Made by a program: the position numbers and the translations under genes. DNA of 64,000 nucleotides from Phragmites australis. Lineage: Eukaryota; Streptophyta; Magnoliopsida; Poales; Poaceae. The notes beneath the pieces were generated by a model. That model had not been told where the DNA came from. It was given only the letters and a program-made list of their open reading frames with translations, and searched no databases. Below are positions 10,546 through 20,291 of this stretch, one piece after another (the first letter of the stretch is position 1; each line of letters opens with the position of its first letter). The stretch lies in assembly GCF_958298935.1 (NCBI RefSeq), contig NC_084929.1:6076001-6140000 (forward strand), read 5' to 3'.

Positions 10546-11929
10546 GGTCTCCATTGAGACAAGCGAAGTCTCGACATGACAGTTCAACGCCAACCAAGCA
10601 AGGAACCCAAGAGCTTAAGGACCAAGGTGGATAAGAAGCCTCAGTCGTGACTGTGATCACAACGCCTCGAGACGCAAACCCAAAAACCTGGAGGCTCAAC
10701 TCCACAACCAGTTCGGAGCCTATGAAATAGTGCCTACGCTACACCAAAGGCAATAAGGGTCATTGCTTATCAGTTTAATCTAGTCTGTGTCATTTTGGTT
10801 CAAGACAATAGATCTACATGGCTCGTTAGTCATCAATAAACTCTGTAAGTTTTAAGTGTAAGTCTTAAGAGTACTTTCTTATAAAGACTATATTTCCTAG
10901 GAAGTTGATCGACTTTCTTTTTCTGCCTTACTTGTTGTTCCACTCATCTTCATGCCCAACAAACGGGGTAGTCGCTTCTCAGATCCATCATCCCAAACGC
11001 ACACCCGGGGTAGCGAAAAGCTTATCTCGATCCAAGGGCAATATAAGTTCCCTTTAATTTAAAGGTATTTTTACTATTTCGGACTACCTACCTAGAATCC
11101 TTTTATCCGAGTAGACAATCGAGTGCTTAATAAGTACTAGGCGCTGGAAACAGAAAGTAACATATTATGTGTCATTTTGTGTTGCGAACGCGGGGTTGCG
11201 AAAAGGCTCCTTATCACGTTCCACGAGTGACTGGAGGCTACGACACCTCCCACTCAAGCGGACCTAAAGCTGGTCATAATAAGTGCTACGACTAGCGATC
11301 AATGCGTCCTGAACTAATCAAAAGAATAAGAAGTCCACGATATGCTATTAAAAGCATTCAACGCAAAGTACTTCCATCGTATGCGAAAAGAATCTAATTT
11401 TCAATTAAATATTAGTTGTCATATTATCAATATATGTCTTTCGCCTATTTTGAGACAATGCCTTACGCTCATACGTGCACTTGGAATTCTAAGACTGCCA
11501 ATCTAGGAATCCTTCCCCGATAACCAGTTGAGATCTTCATGTATACTAGGATTACAAAACTTGTCGTGCGCGCCACATTTCCATCGATAAGGGAAAACTA
11601 TCTTTAGGAACCGTAGAAAACCTTATCGTGTCCCCGAAGTGCCTAAGAGCTATGATGTTCTCCCCTCGGAGTCTGACCTAAGGTGATCACGATGAACATT
11701 CCGAAAAGAAATCCCAAAATTTCCCTAACCTACTCAGAAGGAACAATGGCCGAATACTTGTTTAAAATTTTCCTTGTATTCACTAGAATATTCACAGTCA
11801 TACACAAGGTATTGTAGTAGAAATATGATTCTTCAATTTAATAAGATTTTTTGAGCTCTTTTATAGATAAGCTAAGGGAGAGATGATTACAAAAAGTCCT
11901 AAAAGAGATACCCGGTGAAGAGGAAGGAG
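10546..11929 (+). other. Element A non-coding 3' internal region
   Basis: About 1.4 kb with no supported ORF. It contains diverged repeats of a motif built around GGGGT(A/T)GCGAAAAG followed by a TATC(A/T)CG block: near 10995-11030, 11190-11220 and, more weakly, 11590-11630. Such internal repeats are common in the 3' regions of Tat elements. I see no RT or integrase remnant. Confidence 0.55.
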
Positions 11930-12532
11930 AGACTTCCCTAACTCTCCTTCCGAATGAGAGGTTAAGGTCAGCAGTGCCCCAGCTCCTGGCTGAACTCGCC
12001 GGTGTTGCAGCCTGAGATCATTGACATCTTCGACAACAATGATTTGCAGGAGGCACTAACTCCCCACCACCATTGCCGGGGTTGCTGCTCTATGACCATG
12101 GTTTGGGTGAGGCTTTACCTCTCCACCCTCATCGTAGGTGCCGCTGCTCCGGCTACTGCCTCTGACCGTCCTCGTCATAATAACTTGAGGACGGAGAGGA
12201 TGAAGCAATTGGTGTCTTGTCATCTTTAACCGAGATGCCGTCGGACGCCTCCCTCTTCTCTGTTTTCGCCGCTGCTTCTTCCTCCTTTATTTCTACCTCC
12301 AAAAGGTCACAGTCCGCCTTATCTTGGATCTGAGGCACTGGGGATCTTTAACAGGGACACCACGAGTCACCACCCTCCCTACAGCCTCCTTGTCGGAGGA
12401 GACGTCGATGACCTCCATTACCAAACCAGATTTGGTTGGAGACGACAGTGGAGCAAGGGGAGAGTACTTGGGGGAGGCGGGGAAATAGTTAGGAGATGAA
12501 GGTGTGTACTCAGGAGAAGGAGGAGGATCCAT
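11930..12532 (-). pseudogene. Element A antisense accessory ORF with a SIM-like motif
   Basis: A minus-strand frame starts at ATG 12532. It opens with a Pro/Ser/Tyr-rich stretch (MDPPPSPEYTPSSPNYFPAS) and, near residues 37-46, has EVIDVSSDKE. The first frame closes at 12293. A second frame just downstream (to 12153) is Lys/Glu-rich and probably continues the protein after a frameshift. The 3' end is uncertain. A TATA box lies about 50 bp upstream on the same strand. Some Tat elements are known to carry antisense ORFs at this position; Grande in maize has one with its own promoter and a nuclear product. The comparable ORF in element C (46047-45398) shares the SSDKE motif and a proline-rich start. 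Function is unknown. Confidence 0.55.
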
Positions 12533-12577
12533 AATTGGACTCAAGTTTGGTGCAGCTAAGATTCGACCCTCGAAGGT

Positions 12578-12585
12578 TTATATAG
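12578..12585 (-). promoter_or_regulatory. TATA box of the element A antisense ORF
   Basis: On the minus strand the sequence reads TCTATATAAACC, about 46-53 bp before the ATG at 12532. That predicts a short 5' leader of roughly 20 bases. It is outside the LTR, so it would be an internal promoter opposing the main transcript. Confidence 0.5.
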
Positions 12586-12599
12586 ACCAACGGGTCAGG

Positions 12600-13150
12600 A
12601 GGCGAGACCCATTACCTCCCGAGCATTAATTCCGGGCATGACTATACTTTGAGTCACGGGTGCCCAAGCGATGCTGAATCATCAAGGCTATGTCTTTTCA
12701 GCTGACCAACGCGGACAAAGAAGTGGATTTTGGTGCAGTCGTTTACCTGCTAAGTTTTCCAATGCATGGGAGTAGTCGAAAGGATGGAACAACGACGATC
12801 CCTTCACATTGATGATAGAGAATCTTTTTCACCACCACACAAACTTTCCGCTACCATGGTTCAACTTTCGAGCCTAGCCAACGATGAGTCCTATCTCCCT
12901 TGTACTTGGCAAGGACATGATGATTTTTTTGGCTGACTAGAAAACCTACTTGGATGGGATAAAGAATCCAGTACTCTCTTGAGAACTCAGAGGCGTTCGG
13001 AATCCCAAGTAGGTGATTTAAGAACCCAGGAAATCCAGTTACATGCTTCATCCTAACCGGAAAGCCGAGTCTACTCGATGACACGGTCAGATAAAAAGCT
13101 TATATATGTTGGCTATGTATTTGAACCGTCAAAACCTTATTTCACCTACT
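12600..13150 (+). other. Element A region between the antisense promoter and the polypurine tract
   Basis: About 550 bp with no supported reading frame. If the antisense ORF is transcribed, this would be its upstream regulatory DNA. Nothing else recognised. Confidence 0.4.
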
Positions 13151-13161
13151 GATGGGGGGCT
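13151..13161 (+). other. Element A polypurine tract
   Basis: GATGGGGGGCT immediately precedes TGATGATG, the start of the 3' LTR. Confidence 0.65.
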
Positions 13162-13644
13162 TGATGATGAATAATGGATAATCACCATGTCCGGATACCC
13201 TAGGGGTTCCCGTAATTCTCAGGGCATATCTTTATCCATGGAAGAAAGGAAATCACCCGTAGGTACCCAAAGTGTTCTGTAACTGGAAAGGTTTATCTCC
13301 AAGAAAAGAATGAAGGAGTCTAGAGGACGTACGATACCCCCATATATATACGGAGCCAGAGGACCCTGTAGAGGGAGAGCAGCAATACAAACCAAAACAA
13401 GTGATTAGAAGCCAACAGAAACTAAGGAGGAAGTCGCCGACTAGGTTTAGATCCATCTAAGCTAGCTATACCCCTTGTAACAGGCTCAGATCAATATAAG
13501 ATAAACAGGACACAGGGTTATTATCCTCATGGAGACCCGAAATTGTCTAATAACCACTGTATGTTCCTCTTATGATTCATCTACTCAAAGTATCCCTAAT
13601 TCTTCAACAAGTTCGTTATATCGACGGTTCACCGATCGTCGACA
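13162..13644 (+). repeat. Element A 3' LTR
   Basis: 483 bp from TGATGATG to GACA. A TATA sequence (CATATATATACGG) lies about 180 bp in. The last 238 bp match the LTR tail at 1-238. The 5' end is inferred from the polypurine tract and the TG dinucleotide. Confidence 0.8.
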
Positions 13645-13929
13645 GAAAATATTAAATCGATGCAAAAGAAATCATGCAATCATGAATGGCCATCACTTCT
13701 TTTCTTTTTTCTTTTCCTTTTGTCATTGTATTGCCGGAAAGGGTTTGCTCCATTGGTGACTTCATTTTCAATTACAGAATAACCATTTACTATTCCTTGT
13801 GAAACCAGCTTAACTGCCTAGTACTTTGGATCAGTTTTCTGACATTTTCCCCTTGATTTCGTCGGTCGTTTGCGCAACAAGGCAAATCAAAAGAAGTTAC
13901 ATCCAGCTCCATTTGTCACACTGTTGGTT
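13645..13929. other. Unassigned DNA between element A and the hAT-like element
   Basis: 285 bp, AT-rich, with a T/C-rich run near 13700. No coding frame or repeat end recognised. It is the flank into which A inserted. Confidence 0.4.
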
Positions 13930-14780
13930 TAGGGGTGGCAACATATCGGATCGGGGTCAGGTGGAGCAAGAACGTACCTCGACCCAAAACCTGAAGTATA
14001 AAACTCGACCCGTACTCGAAAATCAAATCGGGCACAAATCCACCCCCGTCCTCGACCTCGCTGGGGACCCATAACCCGAGTCTTATCTCTTCCCCCGTGG
14101 CTATGGTGTCTACTAAAATGTTACCTCTAACTCCGTCGCAACCAGCCGCAGTTCCTGGTCGGTGCCACCTTAGTGCTCCGCGCGATTCTCGGGCTAGAGC
14201 TCGCCGCCGGGTTCAGCGCCTGCGAGAGGATTTCAGGGAGCTCAAGCACTCGCAGGAGGAGGCTATGATATTGTCGTCATTCTTGGCGACGAGGAAGGAG
14301 AAGCATGGGAAGGGGAAACGGAGGGAGGAGGAGCATGTGAAGGGGACTACCTCAGTAGAAGACGACAACGGCGGCCCACACGGGGGGCGACGTTAGGGGG
14401 GTGACATTGGGCGGCAGTGGGGGAGGAGTGGCTGACGTGCACATGCCGCATGCGAGGGGTAGGCTGGGAGGAGTCACCTGCCGCCGCCCGCCGAGAAGCC
14501 GTAGTGCTGCATAGAAACCGTCGCCCGTGGAGACCGTGGAGGCATGGACAGGAGTCACCTACCAGGCTAATAGGATCGTGCTCCATGGACTACTAGGCTA
14601 TTGTAGTTTACTGGGCTTTCCTTAATTCAGAGCCCATGGGACACCCGTGGGAAAATGAAGCCTCAGCCCGGAGCCCAATTCGGTCGGACCCCAACCTGAT
14701 GGCCCTGTGGGGTAAATTCTATACCCAAACCCGCCTCCGATGGGTCTAACCCGACCTGACCCGACATGGCCGTTGCCACC
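13930..14780. mobile_element. hAT-like non-autonomous DNA transposon
   Basis: The left end TAGGGGTGGCAAC and the right end GTTGCCACC form inverted repeats. Inside both ends a second matching block, GGGTCAGGT or its near match, follows. The flanks carry a direct repeat GTTGGTT at 13923-13929 and 14781-14787, with the 8th base differing, as expected of an 8-bp hAT target duplication. The right end lacks the last few bases of the inverted repeat. Subterminal CGGGT/ACCCG motifs are frequent. At 851 bp it is far too short to encode a transposase. Confidence 0.65.
14103..14396 (+). CDS. Unrecognised small basic ORF inside the hAT-like element
   Basis: About 97 codons from ATG 14103. The middle is Arg- and Glu-rich and would form a charged helix (ARARRRVQRLREDFRELK), followed by a Lys-rich part. 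It resembles no hAT transposase. It could be a captured host exon or a chance frame in GC-rich DNA. Not recognised. Confidence 0.25.
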   Translation: MVSTKMLPLTPSQPAAVPGRCHLSAPRDSRARARRRVQRLREDFRELKHSQEEAMILSSFLATRKEKHGKGKRREEEHVKGTTSVEDDNGGPHGGRR

Positions 14781-14787
14781 GTTGGTT

Positions 14788-15051
14788 ACTCATCAAGACA
14801 GATGGACTTACTGAGCATCGGGAGGCACAGGTCGCTGTCTGCTTAAAAGAAGGCCGCACCTTTCATCGTCCCGTGTGATGTGATGCGTTTGATTTCTTTA
14901 ATTTGCCTTTCTGTCTTGGAGCAGCTGCAAGAATAGACTGCACGGAGAAATAATAAGATAAAAAAATCAAACAGCATCGCTGATTTCCTGGCCTGTCTGC
15001 TCGACTAATCATTCAGAATCCAACACAATGCTTAATTGTTTATTCAACTAA
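14788..15051. other. Unassigned DNA
   Basis: 264 bp between the hAT-like element and the MITE. No ORF, repeat or RNA gene seen. Confidence 0.4.
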
Positions 15052-15054
15052 TTA

Positions 15055-15352
15055 GGGTCTGCTTATTTCAGCTAGAGATTCTGAAAAGCAGTTTATAGAA
15101 GCTGAATTGTGAAAAGCTGGATGGTAAAAAGCTGAATTATGAAAAGCTTTTAGGTTGATGATTAAAAAAAATTATAGACAATTTAGTAAAATAGACTTTC
15201 ACAATCTATCAAAAGCTGAGAAAAATCAGCTTCTCAGATTCCCACAATCCAACCAGCAGATTTTAAAAAGCTATAACCAAAAGTTATCTGTTTGTTTCAG
15301 CTTCGGATTGTAAAAGCTGAAAGCCACGATCCGAAGCTGAAACAAACAGGGC
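15055..15352. mobile_element. Tourist-like MITE (PIF/Harbinger)
   Basis: 298 bp flanked by TTA on both sides (15052-15054 and 15353-15355). Ends are GGGTCTGCTTATTTCAGCT and the complement of AGCTGAAACAAACAGGGC, matching the Tourist-type GGGCCTGTTTG end. The interior is AT-rich with repeated AAAAGCTGAA motifs. The right end contains a perfect 21-bp inverted repeat (15288-15308 against 15329-15349) with a 20-base loop. Confidence 0.8.
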
Positions 15353-15355
15353 TTA

Positions 15356-16211
15356 GTAATTTTGTAATCTGTGCTATTTTAGAGGTGAGTACAAATGATA
15401 GCGTATGTGAGTTCGTCACAATAATAATCTTCCCAAACATCTTATCTTCATCTAATAGGCACAAGTGCACACATAAAAAAATCCTAAGCACACCCAAATC
15501 AACGGATGGATCTAGCCTAGTTTAACTTTCGACATTGGCAATACAGCCTTTCAAATATTAATCCGGACACTAAATTTTATTGTAATGCAAGTGCCTTTCT
15601 GCGCATTGGGACACTAATTTTATTGCATTATGTTGTTACAAATAAATATACTTCAAAAGCATATGAATTCGTATCAAATGAATACCACCCAATCTTTTCT
15701 CATTTTCTTTCTTTCTTTTTTGCAAAAATGCAAAAGTTTCGAATTTGTAGAAGAATACTAAATAAATGTTTTACAATGTAAAACTCAAACCACAATTTTT
15801 CATTCTCTTTTCGTATCAATGGTGAAAACTGGTTGACAGCTATGCTTGTGCCCCAGAACAACCTATATGTTCGAGTAACAAATTACTGGTATTTCATAGA
15901 TGCAAAAATTCTAAATAAAGAACTACATACACGATTTAGCATGGCAGTGTATGCTCGTACGCCTTTACATGACTACATGCAGAAATTAACATCACATTTT
16001 CTTTTCTGGTTTGTCAATATAAGTGTATCTTACCTAACATTGGTTGTAGAGTAGGTCAATTAGAATATTATATTGTTGTTCTTTTTTTCAGGGTTTAATA
16101 CATATTTTGCCTGCCCACAGGGAGAAACACACATTGTTTACATCCACACTGTCGTCCAGCCCAAAATGGTCTAGTTGCAACAAAAAAAATATGTATCAAG
16201 GTTGACCAAGT
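15356..16211. other. Unassigned AT-rich DNA
   Basis: About 850 bp with no supported gene. Short frames here have no recognisable content. It may include the outer, decayed edge of the following solo LTR, whose start is uncertain. Confidence 0.35.
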
Positions 16212-16279
16212 TGTGAAGCCCGATGGATAGTGGTCTTGCTTGAGCTAGATTCTCTTGATGGCAAAAAATGGTGTAACCT

Positions 16280-16905
16280 TGTTTTTTTTAACGTCGGATA
16301 GTCCAGCGTTGGGACTTTGTAATCGCCGGACTATCCGGTGTATATTGAGTTGATTAGTGCTGAGAACATGTTCTCTGCAAAATTTAGTTCGGCGCAAGGA
16401 TCCGGTGTCCACTAGACTATCCGGTGAATGGAGCTCAAAATTATAATGAAAAAAAGGATCTCTGGAAAATATAGTCCGGTGCGTTGTCCGGTGAAACGCC
16501 GTATGTTTCGATGCTCATAAGCCGGATTATCCGGTGAGTAGAAAGAGGTTTTTGGCTGGAAAAGTGTTCTCTGCAAAAAATGCTCTAGTGAGGCTACCCG
16601 GTGTGCACCGGAGCATCCGGTGAGTACAAAAGGGCTTCGTAGCCAAAAAATGCTCCCTACAATTTTTAGTCCGGTGATGTTTCCGATGCAACGTCGGATT
16701 ATCCGGTGTTCATTAACACTATTTGCACATAGGTATTTGCTCTCTACAAAAAATGGTCTAGTGACATACTACGGTGCGTATAAAGGCGATGTCGGAATAT
16801 CCGGTGTGTGTAAGACCAAGTCTTAGGGTTTCGACTGAGTGAACTTGGCGGATGGTCCGGTGTTCTAGAGTTTGTTCTCACCGGACCATCCGGTGTTCAG
16901 TCCGA
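16280..16905 (+). repeat. Degenerate palindromic array in the solo LTR
   Basis: Repeats of a composite unit. Each has a TGCTCTCTACAAAAAATG-like spacer (near 16366, 16450, 16565, 16645, 16738), then a TCCGGTG...CCGGA(T/C)(T/A)ATCCGGTG palindromic core. Spacing is irregular, about 80-120 bp, and units are diverged. Confidence 0.65.
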
Positions 16906-17025
16906 AACCAAATTGAAGTGGATTTGTTCGGATCTCTTTCGCGATTTTGGCCAAACATGGCGCGTTTAGTGTTGGAATAGAGTCCTACTTCGATTCCCTA
17001 GGGTCAAGACCATACCCCCCCCCCC

Positions 17026-17035
17026 TTATAAATAG
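17026..17035 (+). promoter_or_regulatory. TATA box of the solo LTR
   Basis: TTATAAATAG directly follows an 11-base run of C (17015-17025). This is a near-consensus plant TATA box, placed about 300 bp before the LTR end. Confidence 0.65.
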
Positions 17036-17330
17036 TTGGGGGTGGAGGCGATTGCATATCCATCAGTGAATCCCACAATTGCATCTATTTTCGTTTTCCA
17101 CTACTTTCTTGAAATTTAGGGTTAGTTCTTCGCTGTTACTTCGAATCCTTGTGGTTTGGGTGGCAGTTCTTTGTCGATTTGCTCGTAAATCATCCGGGTG
17201 GCGATCCCCAAGGTTTCCACTCGAAATCTTTGCTTGTTTGCTCATAAACAAGTCGTGCGTCGATGCGAAAAGCGATAATTATCCTTGACGGACCTGTGTT
17301 GGCGAGGCATAGCCCGATTCCGCGCCAACA

Positions 17331-17607
17331 AATTCTAAATGGAATTGAATAATTAGCTTGTTTATCGATATGTGTCTGCCTACTTTTAATATCACCGTTA
17401 TCAAATATACAACAAGGTTAGTGCAAATTTTTAGAATTCAAACCGAGGAGACAAGTGGATTGGATCCAAATCTCACTACCTCAGTTCATCCTTCGGCCTC
17501 TTCTTCTCTAAAGGCTATAACACTATTATCCATACCCATAAACATCATGCATGTTCGTTTAACATGTGTGTCTTTTGGTTATGTTCCCTTTTATTTGTTA
17601 TTTTAGA
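17331..17607. other. Unassigned AT-rich DNA before element C
   Basis: 277 bp; nothing recognised. It is the 5' flank of element C. Confidence 0.35.
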
Positions 17608-18203
17608 TGTTGAATATCTAACTATAGGGTATATACACATAAGGAGTATACCATATACAGATGGGGTATGCCGTGCGCATACAAAACAACTCCAGATATT
17701 ACCGAACCGAATCTATGGTACCTGATACGCTAGGAATCCAGGAGATGTATACTAGGAAGGCATTGATTGGTTACCCAACTCGGGACGATTAGTATCCGAA
17801 GCCAATCTATCTACTTGGATGTCAAGGAAGAGAACTCCCTATCGACTACAGCTGGACAGGAGTCGGTGCATTACCCCTATATAAGGCGGCGACCCAGACC
17901 CCTGGGGGAGAGAGGACTTTTCCAGAGCAACTCGAGGCGGGCATCAAAATCCTAGCACAGGAGGAACTCAGCGATTTTAGCCAGGTTAGATTAGATCCGA
18001 TCTACTCCATGCAATAGGTAAGCCACCTATCTTGTACTCGAGATAGTCAATATACAGCAGCTACACCCACACAGGACATAGGGTATTACTCAAATTGGAG
18101 GCATGAACCTGTATACATCGTGTGTCTCGTCTTGTGATCGATCCCTGCTCTCGAAGGTACCTAGTCAATTTACGAACATATTGTTTGGAACTAATCTTCG
18201 ACA
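17608..18203 (+). repeat. Element C 5' LTR
   Basis: Ends CGACA next to the primer-binding site at 18205. The start is taken as TGTTGAATATC because of the TG and the about 600-bp size common in this family. The TATA box CCTATATAAGG lies at 17876-17886. With no second copy in the window, the start is less certain than the end. Confidence 0.7.
17878..17886 (+). promoter_or_regulatory. Element C LTR TATA box
   Basis: TATATAAGG, about 320 bp before the LTR end, in a GC-rich setting. A standard U3/R promoter position. Confidence 0.65.
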
Positions 18204-18204
18204 G

Positions 18205-18223
18205 TTGGCACGTCAGGTAGGGG
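18205..18223 (+). other. Element C primer-binding site
   Basis: TTGGCACGTCAGGTAGGGG follows the LTR by one base. It matches the GGCGCGCCAGGTAGGGG type of primer site used by many plant gypsy elements, with two changes. Confidence 0.75.
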
Positions 18224-18249
18224 CCTTCTTTTGTTTTGCAGGATCAATC

Positions 18250-19750
18250 ATGTCTCGAGTTCACTTTCGTGTCGGATTCTCTGACACTGCTTCTACGACC
18301 ACTTCGAGTCGGCAGCGGATATCTTCGAGTCCCCTCCCGTCAGCTCTGAGATCATCTTCGGAACTATGGTTTTCCGTTGGGACAATCAAGGTGGACTGAT
18401 CCACACCGGTACTCTCGAGTCTAGACCATTGGACGCGTACCGCGAGGTGGGACATATAGAGTGGGATCCCTAGGAGCCTAATGTTTTCAAGTGCATGGAC
18501 ACAGACAGCGACGAGGGTGGCGACAACGACTCCAATAATAGCCAAAGCAGCCAAACAAATCGATTTGTGTTCATGGTCGGAGGAGCTAAGGCCCCACCTA
18601 TTGACCCAATGGCAGTAGATCTAAACACCGTGGTAAACAATGGTGTAGGAATTCCTAAGGATCCAGCAGCGACAGTCGCTGCCAATGGTACTGGTGTTGA
18701 GTTACCACCAGAAACATCCGCAGCTGGAGCCTTGCGTTCCCTCGACACGACTCTCCACCGGTGGACCCCAGGAGGTCAGGCGCCTCCTGGTCTTCAGCGA
18801 TGATTTCCGGTGGGAACGCCTCCACCTGCAATAGCCCATGACTCGAGGATGAACTCCATCCAAACGGTCAACACGAGGCTTCATCAGCTCGACTGTAACC
18901 AAGCGTCGGTAGTGATGTTTTTAGTACTCCGGATGCTAATGTACAGGGAGCTCATCTGATTCTAAGATCCCTTCCGGAGTTGGATCTGGTGAATCCCTTA
19001 ACCCCTATGGTCGATTAGGTTAGGACCCTACTCGATGTAGCTCAGATCCAGGCTGCTCGAGCAAATAATCCTGGTGACTCTAGGTGCTCTAGCCGGCATG
19101 GCACCGGTTCGAGGAGCCACAGATGCGGACATCCTCGAGTCGCGTCATCGCACATGGGAAGCTCAGGAGGTCGAGCTCGAGCACAACCCTATGGGCCAAA
19201 TTGCAACTACCCTATTCATAGGCGCAGAAACCAGGAGGACATGAGGAACCGCATCCCGTACAATCAACACGATCTACGTACCATGACAGACAACCACCAA
19301 GAAGAATGTCATGAAGACAATCGGCGTTATTACGAGGCCAGATCTTCAGGACAAGATGGTCGACGAGACTCCCCTGCTCGAAGGAATAGGCGTGATAGTC
19401 CTCCTTCTCCTCCTCCTGAAGAATTCGACGGAGGTTGCGAAGCCTTCGTACATGAGCTTCAGCCAATACGATGGCCCGAGAAGTTCAAAGTGGGCCCGAT
19501 CCAGAAGTATGATGGGAAGATCAATCCCAACGAGTGGTTGCAGAACTATACCACTGTTATTCGAGCAGTCAGTGGTGACAACTGAATAATGGGAAATTAC
19601 CTGTTAACTACCCTTGATGGACCCGCAAGGTTCTGATTGCTGAAGTTGCCACCCAACTCGATTCGATCTTGGGCAAAGCTTAGGGCTTAGTTCATAGTCA
19701 ACTTCCAAGGCACATTCGAGCTCCTGGGAACAAAAAATGACCTTCACCAG
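18250..19750 (+). pseudogene. gag: Element C gag, part 1 (broken)
   Basis: The first ATG after the primer site (18250) opens a short frame, and the protein then moves through other frames (18495-18803, 19154-19585). The conserved gag domain appears near 19470-19580 (PEKFKVGPIQKYDGKINPNE, then YTTVIRA). It continues with stops to NDLHQ at the F insertion point. The ACCAG target duplication of F is 19746-19750. Gag resumes at 36130. At least three frameshifts and several stops make it non-functional. Confidence 0.75.
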
Positions 19751-20291
19751 TGTGGAAAACCGTCCAAATAGTATTCTAATTAATCATTAAGTTGATCATT
19801 TACATAATCACGACCACAACGATTAACTAGAATACCATCCTGGTAGTCCCGGCATGTGTTTTGTGCTCAAGATTGGAACACACGTCTTTCCAACATAAGT
19901 GCTCACAACAAAGCTTTAAAAAGAGAGAGTAATTAAAATTATATTACAAGTTCTTAGAGGACCATCATTTACAACAATTTACACTAAAAGGGAACTAGGA
20001 GGCTAAAAGAACAGCCTCACCCTAACCAAAACTAGAAACTACGTAGCAGAAGATAACATCTATGAACAACAAAAGCTAAGTGAATCCATATGCCCATAGG
20101 CTCCACCCAAAATCACGCCACTCAAGTAGTTGTCTACTCATTCCCGCCGCCAACATCGTCGGGTGTGAAGTAGCCAAACACGGGCTCCTCCTCACCTGCA
20201 AAACCTGTAGAGAAGGTGAGTACGAAAGTACTCGAAATACTTAATCTGTAATTAGTACATATAAATAACCCGACTCCAAGGATTATTCATA
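19751..20291 (-). repeat. Element F 3' LTR, distal piece
   Basis: Matches the proximal part of the other F LTR from 34813, including the block around GTGTTTTGTGC and the AGAACAGCCTCACCC block. It stops where E begins at 20292. On the minus strand its inner part resembles the LTR of E near 21520-21620, so E and F are related families. Confidence 0.85.

Larger units (their letters stand above)
1..13644 (+). mobile_element. Element A: non-autonomous Tat-like Ty3/gypsy retrotransposon (gag-protease only), interrupted by element B
   Basis: The 5' LTR tail at 1-238 matches the end of an LTR at 13162-13644, which brackets the element. Between them lie a primer-binding site, a gag, an aspartic protease, a long non-coding 3' region, an antisense ORF and a polypurine tract. 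No reverse transcriptase, RNase H or integrase motif was found in any frame after the protease. The element therefore must have depended on enzymes from a relative; Tat-lineage pairs of this kind are known in grasses (Dasheng and RIRE2 in rice). The start lies left of the window, so the 5' target duplication cannot be read. The candidate 3' flank is GAAAA at 13645. Without B the element is about 6 kb. Confidence 0.85.
16212..17330 (+). repeat. Solo LTR of a copia-type element (edges approximate)
   Basis: TGTGAAGCCCG at the left and CGCGCCAACA at the right give TG...CA ends about 1.1 kb apart. A TATA box lies 300 bp before the right end, and the interior carries an array of CCGGTG palindromes as in large SIRE/Maximus-type LTRs of grasses. 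No primer site, gag or pol adjoins it. I could not find a matching target duplication (CAAGT against AATTC), so the left edge in particular may be wrong. Confidence 0.55.

Noticed and set aside
13645..17607. Host gene in the spacer
   Set aside because: No frame shows codon structure, splice pattern or known domain; the recognisable pieces are DNA transposons and a solo LTR.
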